Below, in pieces: positions 42,553-53,000 of a stretch of DNA of 64,000 nucleotides. The position numbers and the translations under genes are program-made. Source of the stretch: Siphonodentalium dalli (taxonomy: Eukaryota > Mollusca > Scaphopoda > Gadilida > Siphonodentaliidae); the NCBI GenBank assembly GCA_032622095.1, contig CP136063.1, forward strand, positions 206,323,934-206,387,933. The letters run 5' to 3'. Below the pieces are notes generated by a model. It saw nothing but the letters and a program-made list of their open reading frames with translations, was not told the DNA's origin and searched no databases. The first letter of the stretch is position 1, and each line of letters starts with the position of its first letter.

Positions 42553-44697
42553 CTATTTTTTCCTCCAATTTAAAGCTAACATCCATTCATCACATTTGGA
42601 TGTATCATCATGCTGATCAGCAAATTGACTGATCTTTTCATTTGAACTGTCATACAATGGCAATTTGTCAGATCTCTTGTTTGTGAAACTATTAACAAAA
42701 CTTTGAGCTTCTGATTTATACATTGGTAGATATTTGTCAATTTGGGGGACGTTACTGGTACCGGTACCATGACCGAATGTTTCAGTAAAGTTTGGGATTT
42801 CCAATGACGGGCATCTACCTTCTGAATTTATAGTTTCAACATCTGACATGTAGCCATGACTCATTTCATTTGTGTGGGCTTTATTTTGGATCATTCCACT
42901 TATTGTATTATTGTGGAATTTTTCACATATTTGCTCCAGATAATTTCTGTCATTGTCTGGTTTGGTTATGTCTGTTTCTTTCAGACTTATTTTATCACAT
43001 GTCATTGCGGTAATGCTGGTTGCTTCATTTTCATGAGCACCATTTTTACCACTTTTAGTTGGATATATGATTTCGATTTCCTCAATATTTTCATTGAGGA
43101 TTGTTTCCGACACATCAGTTAAAATATCAAAAGATTCCCATGTTTCTGAACATTCTGAATATGAACAGAGTTTGTCAGATATTGCATTATCACTGTTATC
43201 TGACTTTTGATGGGAAACACATGACTCATTGAAGCTATCTGAATTTACATGCTGTGGGGAATTTCTGGTTGGATTCTCTCCGCTTATTGAGTATCAATCA
43301 GTTAAGCTACCTTTATTTGTATGTTGTGGAGAATACTTGATCAGTGGCTCTCAGCTTTTTGTGTCAATAATTGGGATTTCACCAAGGGTACCTTTAGAGT
43401 TATCATTTACTACCCAATCAATTGGAAATTGTCGGGGTTTATTTCCTAGAATTTGGGGTTTTGTTTCATCATCCAATTCTGTCCGAGTATTTTCAGACTT
43501 TTGCATCATGTGTTCCATTTCATACATAATAGCTGTTGATGTCATGATTGGATTTTTCATGGAACATGTCTTAAATATTTTGAGAGCATATTCAGACAAA
43601 CATTGTTGAAGAGTGGCAATTCTTTCAATTTCACTAAGGTTTTCCTGATTGGCAAACTGACAGAATCTTATTTGATATGTTAGCCAATCTTCTTTGTCAT
43701 TATAATATAATGTTTGTGGTATAGGATGACATGGTTGTTTACATTTTATACTGCTTGATTTGTAAACACATGAATTACCTACATGTATCACAGGTTCATT
43801 TTGTGATTTTGTGATTTTTAAGTCAATATGTGCTTTTTGAATGGAATGATGGTTAGCACTATATGTCACAGATATGTCATTCACCTTCATTTCAGATGAT
43901 GTCTGCTGATTTGGAATAAATGGTTGATAATTATTTATGTTTTCAGCAGGTGTATCTGATGGAGATGAGGTTTGTATAACTGATACAGGCTGGATGATAT
44001 TTTGAACTTTATTATCCAAAGTTTCATTCAAAGCTAAATAATTAGGTTGAGACCAGGTAGGCGAAATCACCATTTGTGGCTCTTTTGGTAAAGCATTTGT
44101 TTGTGAAATGTTATTTTCAGTGTTAAGTTCATGGTGACTGCTCTGAAGAACAGAAGTGCCACAGAATGCTAACACATTTTGATTATGAATTTCAGTAGAT
44201 GACTTTGGCATCAACGAATTGTAATATGTGACATTAAGAATCGTATTACTTGACACACTGCATTGTGAGTATGTTTGTAATTTTGATTCCAATTGCTGAG
44301 TATAGAGATGTTTATATATAGTTTGGTTGTTCAAACTTTTTGATTCCAATTGCTAAGGATAAGGATGTTTAGTTTGGTTATTCAAACTTTTTTATTCCAA
44401 TTTCTGGGTATAGAGATGTTTATATATAGTTTGGTTGTTCAAACTTTTTTATTCCAATTGTTGAGCATAGAGATTAGTTTGGTTATTCAAACTTTTTGAT
44501 TCCAATTGCTGAGCATAAGGATTAGTTTGGTTATTCAAACTTTTTGATTCCAATTGCTGAGCATAAGGATTAGTTTGGTTATTCAAACTTTTTGATTCCA
44601 AATACTGATGTATTGGGTACTGTTTGGGTGCATTCATATTTGATAGACCATAAATAACATAACAGTTGCTGTTGCAACTCACTGGTAATATAGACAT
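42553..44697 (-). pseudogene. gag-like reading frame of the LTR element with five in-frame stops
   Basis: One phase stays open without frameshift over 715 codons except for TAA at 44451 and 44394, TAG at 44355, and TGA at 43353 and 43296. The N-terminal part is a tandem 16-residue repeat (QQLESKSLNNQTNPYA-like, about 6 units, 48 bp each); three of the stops lie in it as single-base changes of Ser or Gln codons. Around 43500-43720 the protein reads YYNDKEDWLTYQIRFCQFAN...ERIATLQQCLSEYALKIF, the pattern of a Retrotrans_gag capsid domain. The C-terminal 250 residues are Ser/Asn/Glu-rich and unrecognised. No zinc knuckle. Interpretation as gag is moderate; a structural rather than coding role is possible. 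Confidence 0.6.
44270..44620 (-). repeat. 48-bp coding tandem repeat with AGTTTG/CAAACT hairpins
   Basis: Each unit contains AGTTTGGTTATTCAAACT or the GTTGTT-loop form, folding as a 6-bp hairpin and encoding SLNNQT on the minus strand. Longer units carry an extra TATATAGTTTGG block. Confidence 0.85.
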
Positions 44698-44839
44698 TGT
44701 AGACCATGTATTGTTTGCATGTGTTTGGACATGTGGTAAGGTGAATCAGCATTCACATTCTATTTACAGTCCTTATAGTTCATGCAGAACATTAGTCTGA
44801 TTTAATTTGTCTTTTAATATCTTCCACACCTACTCCCTC

Positions 44840-45690
44840 TTTAATATGTCAAAAATTGTGGAATAGCTGTACTCAAAAATGTTACCGAACATAGGAATAT
44901 GTTAATATTGGCATATAAATACATGTAACAAATGCCCTGAAGTAGTATTTTACTTCCTATGAGCTTGATGTTACTTTTAAATGGGAGTTGTGGACATTCA
45001 TTTGAGCAAAAAAATAAATGCAAAATTGAAGTTGAAACATTTGAACATATTGGTATGCAATGAGGACAAACATGGCAAAATTGGATGTCAAAATCTGGAT
45101 TGGCATACAAAAATGGATAATAGGCATTGTATATGAAAATATTTATGGCAAAAAATGGCAATATCAGAGCAAAAATTATCGATAATTTCAATTATCTCAC
45201 AAAATAGCAAAAATGGACATTTAATCAGGCAAAATTAATTTATGCAAGGAAAACAGGATCAATTACATCAAAATTGGACAAAATATAGGGTAATTGAACA
45301 ATTGACAGCAAAATAGGACAACATATATCAAAATTTTGGCAAAAATTGACAAAAATGCAGCAAATTATCAAAAATGGACAATAATCTCAAAAATTGGCAA
45401 TTAATTATATATCAAGTTATTAAGGTGAACAATAATAGCAATATTATTATAATGGGCAATATCAATGCAAAATTGGACAAAAATATGGATATTTATCAAA
45501 AATATACGAAAAATCTATCAAAAATGGAATTTAATGCAAAATATGGAATTAATTTGACATGGAATATAAATTAATTGGCAATACTAGTAATCAATACATT
45601 TTATAGCAAAATTGGCAAAATGGACAAAAATTTATTTTGGACAAAAATGGCAAACAAAAATTATCACAAAAATTACATTTATATGGTTGT
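44840..45690 (-). other. A-rich leader region of the LTR element
   Basis: Quasi-periodic words of ATTGGCAAAAATGGACAAAA type throughout, i.e. TTTTTGCCAAT/TTTTGTCCAT on the minus strand. It lies between the primer-binding site and the gag-like frame. Frames here are short and biased in composition; non-coding leader is the likely reading. Confidence 0.6.
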
Positions 45691-45805
45691 CACTACTTTT
45701 AATCAACACGGCAGCCCACAATTCAGTTTGACGCTGTTTTTAGCGTCTTGCGAAGTTGAATCGCGCGCCACGTGAGTTGACCAAAATGGCTACCCCGCCG
45801 TCCGT

Positions 45806-45823
45806 TTTGAAGCGAATACGCCA
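45806..45823 (-). promoter_or_regulatory. Primer-binding site of the LTR element
   Basis: On the minus strand, TGGCGTATTCGCTTCAAA starts two bases inside the 5' LTR. TGG at this place pairs with the CCA end of a tRNA. The tRNA species was not assigned. Confidence 0.65.
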
Positions 45824-45825
45824 TT

Positions 45826-46193
45826 TGTAGTAAAGTTGGGCATGGGTTTTATCTACTACAATGAATATTATAGAACAATCTTTATGTACTCACACAAATA
45901 CATTATCAGGAACATGTGTACATCATTTAAAACGTATCATCATCAATCAGTGTTTATAGAGTTTCAGTTCAACTGTTCTTTGTCGTGGTTCGAGTGTATC
46001 TGTCATCATCGGGGATCCTCCGTGATGTTTCCCGGAATTGGCCGAATCGTACACGTTCCAGATGCGATGATTGGCTGTCCCACAGTTGTTTACTGGGGTC
46101 AAATGTGACGCACTTTGAGCTCCTTCAGACCAGGTCAAACGGTGTTTATTTTATCGTCCACGACGGAATATTACAATACCGAAATTCACTACA
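45826..46193 (-). repeat. 5' LTR (right)
   Basis: 368 bp. Differs from the left LTR at ATTGGCTG/ATTGTCTG and at GAGCTCC/GACCGCC. Minus-strand TATA-like CTATAAA at about 45953-45959. Confidence 0.88.
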
Positions 46194-46254
46194 GGATGTC
46201 TTCATTTGTGTATAGTGCCCAAGTTAAAATATCTGACTGTCACTATCGTCACTA

Positions 46255-46366
46255 TCTCGCCGAGAGCTTTCCGATGAATGGCAACAAGCCATATTTCCGA
46301 CTAAATCCTGAAAAATTACCCATAATTCTGATGTGGTTAAGTGGTCAATTACTTTGGACATTTAAT
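46255..46366. mobile_element. Truncated CAGTAATG-family MITE
   Basis: GCCGAGAGCTTTCCGATGAATGGCAACAAGCC... to GTGGTTAAGTGGTCAATTAC matches the right two thirds of 7351-7536 and 24967-25113; the left arm is missing. Confidence 0.75.
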
Positions 46367-46403
46367 TAATACTGTATTATACTGTATTATACTCAACATA
46401 AAA

Positions 46404-46612
46404 TACCCAATAAATGAATTAATATGAGTCAAGAATGAGAGTTAAATAAACTCGCGTACATAAAGGATCACGTATAACAACCTGATCATTATAAATAAAA
46501 TGAATAAAAGGGTTAAGTCATTTATTCATTGTCATTATAATAACCATGCTGTGTTACATCGAGTACACTAGAGTACTTTGCAGTCATTCTTGACTCAAAT
46601 TCATTCATTTGC
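46404..46612. mobile_element. About 0.2-kb MITE with inverted ends
   Basis: ATGAATTAATATGAGTCAAGAATGA at the left is mirrored by TCATTCTTGACTCAAATTCATTCAT at the right. Non-coding. Confidence 0.6.
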
Positions 46613-46619
46613 TGCATAT

Positions 46620-47370
46620 TTTCTGTTAAATAGAGTAGGAGATTACTTATATAATCACTGGATTTAGATACAGTCTACATTTGACCCTTTATGTACTAAT
46701 TTGTCGTTTGGTGAGTAGTCATCGTATAGGAAATGTGCAGATAATAAATTTGACAAACGTCGTTTGTTGAACTAATAATCTAAACATTTCCCTCAATAAA
46801 TAGAGCTCCTTCTGCACTTGTATGTATCTGTCGTCTGCTGTTATCACATTACCATGCACAAATATAGGACCAAGTATGTTCTGTATTATATGCGTGTGTG
46901 ACTACAGGACCAGGGTATTTTTTTTTAGACTAAACAAAAGCTGAAAAGATGATTACTGAATGCAATGGAAGTCTTTGAAGAAGGGGTTTGTTTGAAAATA
47001 CAGTATGAAATATAACATTTTAATTGATTTTTTCATCTGATAATCAACTGGGACCTTTTCCTTCTTTAAAATTCAGGTTTATATAACCACATATTATATT
47101 ATTAACATCATGACGTACTAGATATGTGAACTATACAACAAGGATGCTTATATTCCACGAGTCTTCGCTACGTTGCTCCTCGGTTTTTGTGGAAAGGCGT
47201 GGATACCAAAAATGTCGCATAAATCAAAATGCTAAACTCTGATGTTCGGGGACTTTCAGTATAGTGTCTGTGATCGTATGTCCCATCAGCAGACAAAAAA
47301 ACTCTGCAGTGGTATTTATTTCCTTACTTTGGCTCTGTTTGGCCTTATGTACATGATGAATGAGCTGAGA
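46620..47370. other. Fragment of the TTAA-type family, otherwise no gene
   Basis: 46740-46870 (AGATAATAAATTTGACAAAC, TAATCTAAACATTTCCCTCAATAAA, CTTCTGCACTTGTAT) is colinear with 8985-9080 inside the 1.55-kb element. The rest is unrecognised. Confidence 0.45.
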
Positions 47371-47378
47371 TGTAGCTT

Positions 47379-47800
47379 TCATATATAACAAAGTTTACTG
47401 TTGCAGTTATTTCGGAGTCTACAGTGCAATATGTCTACAGTCTCCTCTGACACGCTATAGTATAGTTGGGGTTTTATAGCTATTTCTTTTCTTTTTTTTG
47501 CAGAAAGTTCTATAAATGTTACTTTTGCTTTCGTCTTTTGTTGGTTCTGGTCAATAAGTTTGTTGTTGTCGGTAGTGGTTTTGCATGATAAGTTCCATTC
47601 AGCGATCATGGACGGGATAAAACTCGATTTGAAGCGGGTCGTATTCGTGAAGCAGTGTTCGTTATCCCAAAGGGTTTCTGGTGGGGTATCGAGATGCTTC
47701 ACCCAGAGTATGCGGTAGTGAATTGGTGGTGAGGCAGTTAGGGACAGGATTGGTTAATATGTTGTTCCGGGTATGCACTTTATGAAGGTTTCGTCCATCG
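47379..47800 (-). pseudogene. LINE reverse-transcriptase C-terminal remnant
   Basis: Two overlapping phases. 47886-47662 gives NILTNPVPNCLTT...ASRYPTRN; then 47702-47379 gives NTTRFKSSFIPSMIAEWN and, at the end, VDILHCRLRNNCNSKLCY. SFIP-x-WN followed by a HxRLRxxCS-like motif is the usual tail of many LINE ORF2 proteins. A frameshift near 47690 and loss of everything upstream make it a relic. It abuts the MITE at 47801. Different lineage from the 18.1-kb tail. Confidence 0.65.
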
Positions 47801-48302
47801 TTAAAGGTACGGTTGGCCTTGGCGGTGGGTATCCTGTGAAAATATTTCCACCCGTCAAAAGCCGCCACAAACAGAAAGAACATCAAAATGTAGACAGACT
47901 TTATCCGTATACAAATAAGAAAGATCGCATAAACAGTATGTTATTGTCAAATGTTTGACCATTGTTATGTAAACAAAATCATAAAAAGTTACTTTTCTGG
48001 TGTTTGTTTATATTATGATAGTAAACATAACGAGCGTTCTTTGTTGGTGAATTCCTGATATGGAAATAATAAAGAGCGTTTATGCCATTTGTGTGTGATT
48101 AGCCAGTAGCATTGTGCTGTCTTCTGTAACACAATCAGGCTCTTGCTTAGGTAAAATATAGTAGGTCTTTACGATAACATGCTGTTTACGTGATGGTCAT
48201 GGTATATATGAACGAAACTGTATGCGTTTTAATGTTTTTCTGTTTACGGTGATTAGAACAAATATGAATATTTTCGACAACTAAGGCCTCACGCGCCTTT
48301 AA
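47801..48302 (-). mobile_element. TTAAAGGCACG-family MITE, copy 4 (inverted)
   Basis: 502 bp, same subfamily as 32092-32575, opposite orientation. Ends 296 bp from the stop of GPCR copy 4, as copy 3 does for GPCR copy 2. Confidence 0.85.
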
Positions 48303-48597
48303 GGGGAGTCCTCCGAGTTTGTATAATATTATCTCATCTGATACGGAACATGTCATATTCAGACTAAAATATTTAAACTTTCTACATATTATAACACGAG
48401 TTGATTTGCGATGTTTGTTGACAATTCACTGTAACAGTAATTGTTTACATAACAATGGTTTCATCACTCGAAAATTCGATATTGGAGAACTATCAATAAT
48501 TAATATAAGAATGCTATTGACTTATTTCTCCATGTTCTTAGTCGTGATGTTTTGCAGACTTTTATGTTTTTTATACATTTATCAACTGCGAGTCCCT

Positions 48598-49659
48598 TTA
48601 AGACCGAGAGCAGATCCGTTTGTGTATCCTCTTAATAGCCACCTGAAACTTTGTCAAAGTCAGCACATACACAAATGGGTCACATAGGGCGAAACAAATT
48701 CCAATTCCGGCAAGAATCCCCCAAACCTCTGAGCTCAGTTTAAAGTCCGCGAGCACCGTATCGACAATGAATATCACGTTTGTTGGCACTATCAAGATCG
48801 TCACAATAAAAATAACGATTCCAAGTGCTTTGATGGCTTCCGTGTCCGAGTCGGGTTTTTTGATTACCTTCTGGTTAGTTTCACGATAACATTCCTTTGG
48901 AGTTAAATTGTCAATCGCAGAAGCAGGTCCATCCGTGTCCTTATCAGCTGTGGAAACGGTATGACATGCTCCCGTTGTAGAACTTGATTCTCCGGTTCTC
49001 AACTGCAATGTTTTCGAAACATTTGTTCTAATTTTGTTCACTCTCTTGTTGTCTAATATCCAAATTAGTATACCGAACGATACGGCGATCATGGAGTATA
49101 ATGTTAAGTACATAATAGAAGCAAACCGAACTATTGTGTCTTCATCTTCAAAAGCGGTTCCTATCCTGCAACCCAAAGCAACGCCTTCCTCACTCCCTAT
49201 CCAGAAAACCGAAGCTATTGCAATAACTATGCACGATGTAATCCAGAACATGGCTATATAAAGACATATTCTCTTAAAGCTAAACCAGTTCCGGAATCTG
49301 TGAGGAAATTTTAATCCGATAATCCTTTCAAAGCACACGAATGAAATTTGCATTAGCGACGTACTACTGGAAACCATGAACATGAAATATACGGCGAAAC
49401 ATCCGGCTAAATTGAGCTTCCCCAGCGCATGGAACTGTAATGTGATTAGCATGGAGGTCAGTCCGGAAAGAAAGTCGCTGAAACTCAAGCTCAGTAGAAC
49501 CATGCAGTGTAAATCGCTCCTCAATGTTTTGTCCATGATTAGCACGATTATTACCGCCAGGTTGAACACGATTATCAGCAGTAGGACCATTCCCACAATA
49601 GCACCAGTCAATGGAGAAGCATCGTCTGTCCTCGAGTCTGTGATATTTGATGATGTCAT
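48598..49659 (-). CDS. Rhodopsin-class GPCR, orphan, copy 4 (353 aa)
   Basis: Closest to copy 3. NIT at 5-7; N33; D62; C87/C164; FERI at 110-113, where sisters have IERI; W139; DSDTEAIKALG before TM6 (Thr where sisters have Met); ILIVPTN; ICFALCDPFVY in TM7; ends HKRICSRS. No Asp at 3.32 and no Trp at 6.48. The N-terminal DASPLTGAIVG resembles copy 1 (DASPLAGAML) more than copies 2 and 3 (DASLWTAAIVG). Intact single exon, expected at the plasma membrane. Ligand and G protein unknown. Confidence 0.9.
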   Translation of the reverse strand: MTSSNITDSRTDDASPLTGAIVGMVLLLIIVFNLAVIIVLIMDKTLRSDLHCMVLLSLSFSDFLSGLTSMLITLQFHALGKLNLAGCFAVYFMFMVSSSTSLMQISFVCFERIIGLKFPHRFRNWFSFKRICLYIAMFWITSCIVIAIASVFWIGSEEGVALGCRIGTAFEDEDTIVRFASIMYLTLYSMIAVSFGILIWILDNKRVNKIRTNVSKTLQLRTGESSSTTGACHTVSTADKDTDGPASAIDNLTPKECYRETNQKVIKKPDSDTEAIKALGIVIFIVTILIVPTNVIFIVDTVLADFKLSSEVWGILAGIGICFALCDPFVYVLTLTKFQVAIKRIHKRICSRS

Positions 49660-49739
49660 TTTGATACAGCTTTCTAGTTTTACGGCATTATCACCTCAGT
49701 CGCACTTGCATGAACATTCCAAATGTTTTTGTTTCACTT

Positions 49740-50275
49740 CTCATACGTAGAAACGAATACGACTAACGTAACGTCGTAGAAAATGACCTGCATCCCCCGA
49801 CTGTGTAGTGCGTTTGAATGGCTCCTGAAATGAGATAATAATGAATGCAGTTGAGTTCTCCTGTTCTGAGTTGAGAACAATGAGACCAACTAATATGCAT
49901 TGTTTTCCACAAGAATGGATAAGAAATATGACAATAAAATCATATCTTGTTTACCAACAGTATTGCAATGTAAAATACACGACACATCGCGCCTCATTGT
50001 GGTAGTCTGTTGTGGCAGTACTGCGCACATCACTGTCAGTTTTATGAAACATAATCGAGGGTTCGTATTGTGTGTGCAACAGCTGGTGGTGTGAGCACAA
50101 AGACTATCTGCTGGTTTACATGGTCAATATATTCAATGACATTGCCTTTTTCTCATTTTCATCGACCATTTCTATTTCAAGCAAATGTCAAGGGGCACAG
50201 TAAAATGGCGGACACTCTTCCGACAGGGACTTGACTTGGAGGTCTTCATTGCAGTGTAGTGCCCAACTTCAAATT
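49740..50275. repeat. GPCR 5' flank, copy 4; contains the paralogous empty LTR site
   Basis: CGTAACGTCGTAGAAAATGACCTGC and GTTCTGAGTTGAGAACAATG match the other flanks. 50203-50275 matches both sides of the LTR element (40860-40905 joined to 46194-46230) with a single GGAG at 50238-50241 where the element has GGAT twice. Confidence 0.75.
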
Positions 50276-50602
50276 CAAAACAGCCACCCACCCTCGACAA
50301 ATATTAGTTGCCAACCTATTTCATTTTCAACCCATAATGCTAGGGTTTTCCAACTAGTACCACAAGCTTTCCAAATGTTGTAAATATATAATCCATTTGA
50401 ACATTTTCCGAATTTAGGCTATTTTAGTGTAAAAGTGGATTAATGTAAAATACTGATTGAACAATTAAACTATCAGAGGAATCTAAAAACAAGTTTTCGG
50501 CGGCCCGAATTCTCAACTGCATGCTGTTTTTTTTAGTTCAAGCATTCAAAGTTAACAACTGTAAACAGTTAAATATTTTGACCAAAGTAAATTTAATCTC
50601 GT

Positions 50603-50878
50603 TTAACCCTTTCTATACTAAATACTAATTGCCGACTAGTTACCTTATTAACCATTTCTTTACTAAATACTAATTGGCGACTAGTTCCCTTGGGAAATGT
50701 TCAGATAATAAGTTCAACAAACATTTGCAACCTATGAATATGAATCCTGCTGTATTGTCTTTTCGTCTGTCTGTCTTCTGCTTTTATTATCTGAACATCC
50801 CTCCAAATGAATAATGGACCGTTCCAAAGTACACTTCTATAGCTGAATGGGGGATTCGTTCAGCATAGAAATGGTTAA
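50603..50878. mobile_element. Short TTAA-flanked MITE (CCCTTTCTATACTAAA family)
   Basis: 276 bp, TTAA at 50603-50606 and 50875-50878. Left CCCTTTCTATACTAAATACT, duplicated once at about 50630-50690. The interior AATGTTCAGATAATAAGTTC is shared with 8976-8995. Deletion relative of the 7626-9178 element without the 16-bp arrays. Confidence 0.75.
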
Positions 50879-50984
50879 AATATCCACGACCGGATTTGAC
50901 ACCAAAGATATCAGAATTGCCGATGCCAAGTTTCCGCTTACCAGACAAATGAAAATAATAATACTTATAATAATCATAATTGAT

Positions 50985-51990
50985 TGGTATCACACATGTA
51001 TCACGAAATCACAAAATCACAATCATTCGTATCACACATGCATCATGAAATCACAAAATCACCATCATTCGTATCAGTCATCGCGAAAATCCACAAAATC
51101 ACCATCATTCGTATCACACAGGCATCACGAAAATCCACAAAATCACCATCATTCGTATCACACATGCATCGCGAAAATCCACAAAATCACCATCAATCGT
51201 ATCACACGTGCATCATGAAATCACAAAATCACCATCATTCGTATCACACAGGCTTCGTGAATTCACAAAATCACCATCATTCGTATCACACAGGTATCGC
51301 GAAAATCCACAAAATCACCATCATTCGTATCACACAAGCATCACGAAATCACAAAATCACCATCATTCGTATCACACATGCATCACGAAATCACAAAATC
51401 ACCATCATTCGTATCACACAGGCATCGCGAAAATCCACAAAATCACCATTATTCGTATCACACATGGATCACGAATTCACAAAATCACCATCATTCGTAT
51501 CACACATGCATCACGAAATCACAAAATCACCATCATTCGTATCACACAGGCATCGCGAAAATCCACAAAATCACCATTATTCGTATCACACATGGATCAC
51601 GAATTCACAAAATCACCATCATTCGTATCACATGGGCATATATCACGAAACCACAAAAATCACCATCATTCATATCACACAGGGAGCGCGAAATAACAAA
51701 ATCACCATCATTCGTATCACACATCATGCATCACGAAATCACAAAATCACCATCATTCGTATCACACATCATGCATCACGAAATCACAAAAATCACGATA
51801 ATTCGTATCATACATCATGCATCATGAAATAACAAAATCACCATCATTCATATCACACATGCATCACGAAATCACAAAATCACCATCATTCGTATCACAC
51901 ATGCATCACAAAATCACCATCATTCATATCACACATGCATCACGAAATCAAAAATCACCATCATTCGTATCACAGACATCGCAACAATCT
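50985..51990. repeat. 42-44-bp satellite array, about 23 copies
   Basis: Unit ATCATTCGTATCACACATGC-ATCACGAAATCACAAAATCACC, with a 44-bp variant (GCGAAAATCC). Three-unit blocks repeat exactly (about 51365-51490 and 51495-51620), a higher-order period of about 129 bp. Long open frames across it come from absence of stops, not from a protein. Confidence 0.92.
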
Positions 51991-51999
51991 ACATAATCA

Positions 52000-52800
52000 T
52001 GTATAGGTAATACACAGAAAACGATCTCAGAGGCTCTTAATTGAAAAGACATTTTGTTAAAGGCTGAACAAAATTCAAAGCGTGTTAAAACTTTCTCTTT
52101 TGAAATTCCTTATCTGGCCATCAAACCCTACTTGGCTTATGAATCCGATCTAATTATTTCCCGGCAGAGAAAACGCACAGATCGTAGTTTCGTGGTGTCA
52201 AATGGGACAGGGCATCCTCATGGTAAACAATATTTATTTTAGCCCTCACATATAGATGAATATATAATAGTTACATTTTGAAGAACATTATAATATATAT
52301 CAGTGTTGGCATTACATTTTTTATTTTTTCAATTTTGAGATACAGCATGTGCTTACCAAAGTAAAATATACATGTGGCATCTTTGAATGGTTTTATAATT
52401 ATCTAGAAGGAATGTACTGGAGTTTGGTCCATCTCCATATCTGCACCCCGTTCTATAGTGTTTGTTTGATTGAGGATTTCAAACTCACCTGCGTCAGATG
52501 CACGCTGCTCTCAATCTATAGTTATAACCACACATATTCGATAGGGACAACCTTTCGTTAAAGGGATTAATGGCATTCGGAGTGGGACAAAGCATAACTT
52601 TTATGAAAGTATGTAAAACAACTATCATCAACTAGTACTTGCAAAACTGGATCGCTTTCATTTCATTCATTAAATTTCCAATAACGAGATTTCGCATATC
52701 AAAGCAATTGTTATGAAAACATTACTGTTACAGTGAAATTGCCGATAAAAGTCCAATTAGTCAAATAAGATACCAAAGTTTAATCAAACTTTGACGGTAA
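52000..52800. other. No gene recognised
   Basis: A CCCGGCAG/GTAAAC-bounded block at 52172-52225 is open in one phase but carries no domain signal, so it is not called an exon. Confidence 0.35.
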
Positions 52801-52844
52801 GCATTCGAAAGGGCCAAAGCATTGAAAATATGTTCTGAAAATCA

Positions 52845-53000
52845 TATTCAGACTAAAATATTTTGTTGACATTTCACTGTAACAGTTTTGTTTACACTGG
52901 TTTCAACCCGCGAAATTTCGTTATTGGAGAACTATGAATAATGAATATACGTATAAAATTTATCTATTTCTCTATGTTCTTCGTCGCGGTGATGTTTTAC
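52845..53000 (-). repeat. Relic of GPCR 3' flanking DNA
   Basis: CATATTCAGACTAAAATATTT, CACTGTAACAG, TTATTGGAGAACTATGAATAATGAATAT and TCTCTATGTTCTTCGTCG run colinear with 48348-48545 downstream of GPCR copy 4. The receptor frame that should follow is absent; the 14.5-kb-type repeat starts instead at about 53010. Confidence 0.6.

Larger units (their letters stand above)
40906..46193 (-). mobile_element. Complete nonautonomous LTR retrotransposon, 5.3 kb
   Basis: Two 368-bp LTRs (40906-41273, 45826-46193) with TGTAGT...ACTACA termini differ at only about three positions. A GGAT duplication flanks them (40902-40905, 46194-46197). Read on the minus strand, TGGCGTATTCGCTTCA follows the 5' LTR after two bases as a primer-binding site. 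A gag-like frame (44697-42553) is interrupted by five stops. No protease, reverse transcriptase, RNase H or integrase frame is present, so it must move with enzymes from another element (LARD-like). Internal DNA is rich in short stem-loops. LTR identity implies a recent insertion. Confidence 0.85.

Noticed and set aside
42553-44697. Domesticated Gag-derived host gene
   Set aside because: Five in-frame stops, intact LTRs and a target duplication make a recent nonautonomous retrotransposon the simpler reading.
50847-51832. Long His/Ser/Lys-rich ORFs of up to 282 codons
   Set aside because: They overlap in three phases and are all translations of the 42-44-bp satellite.
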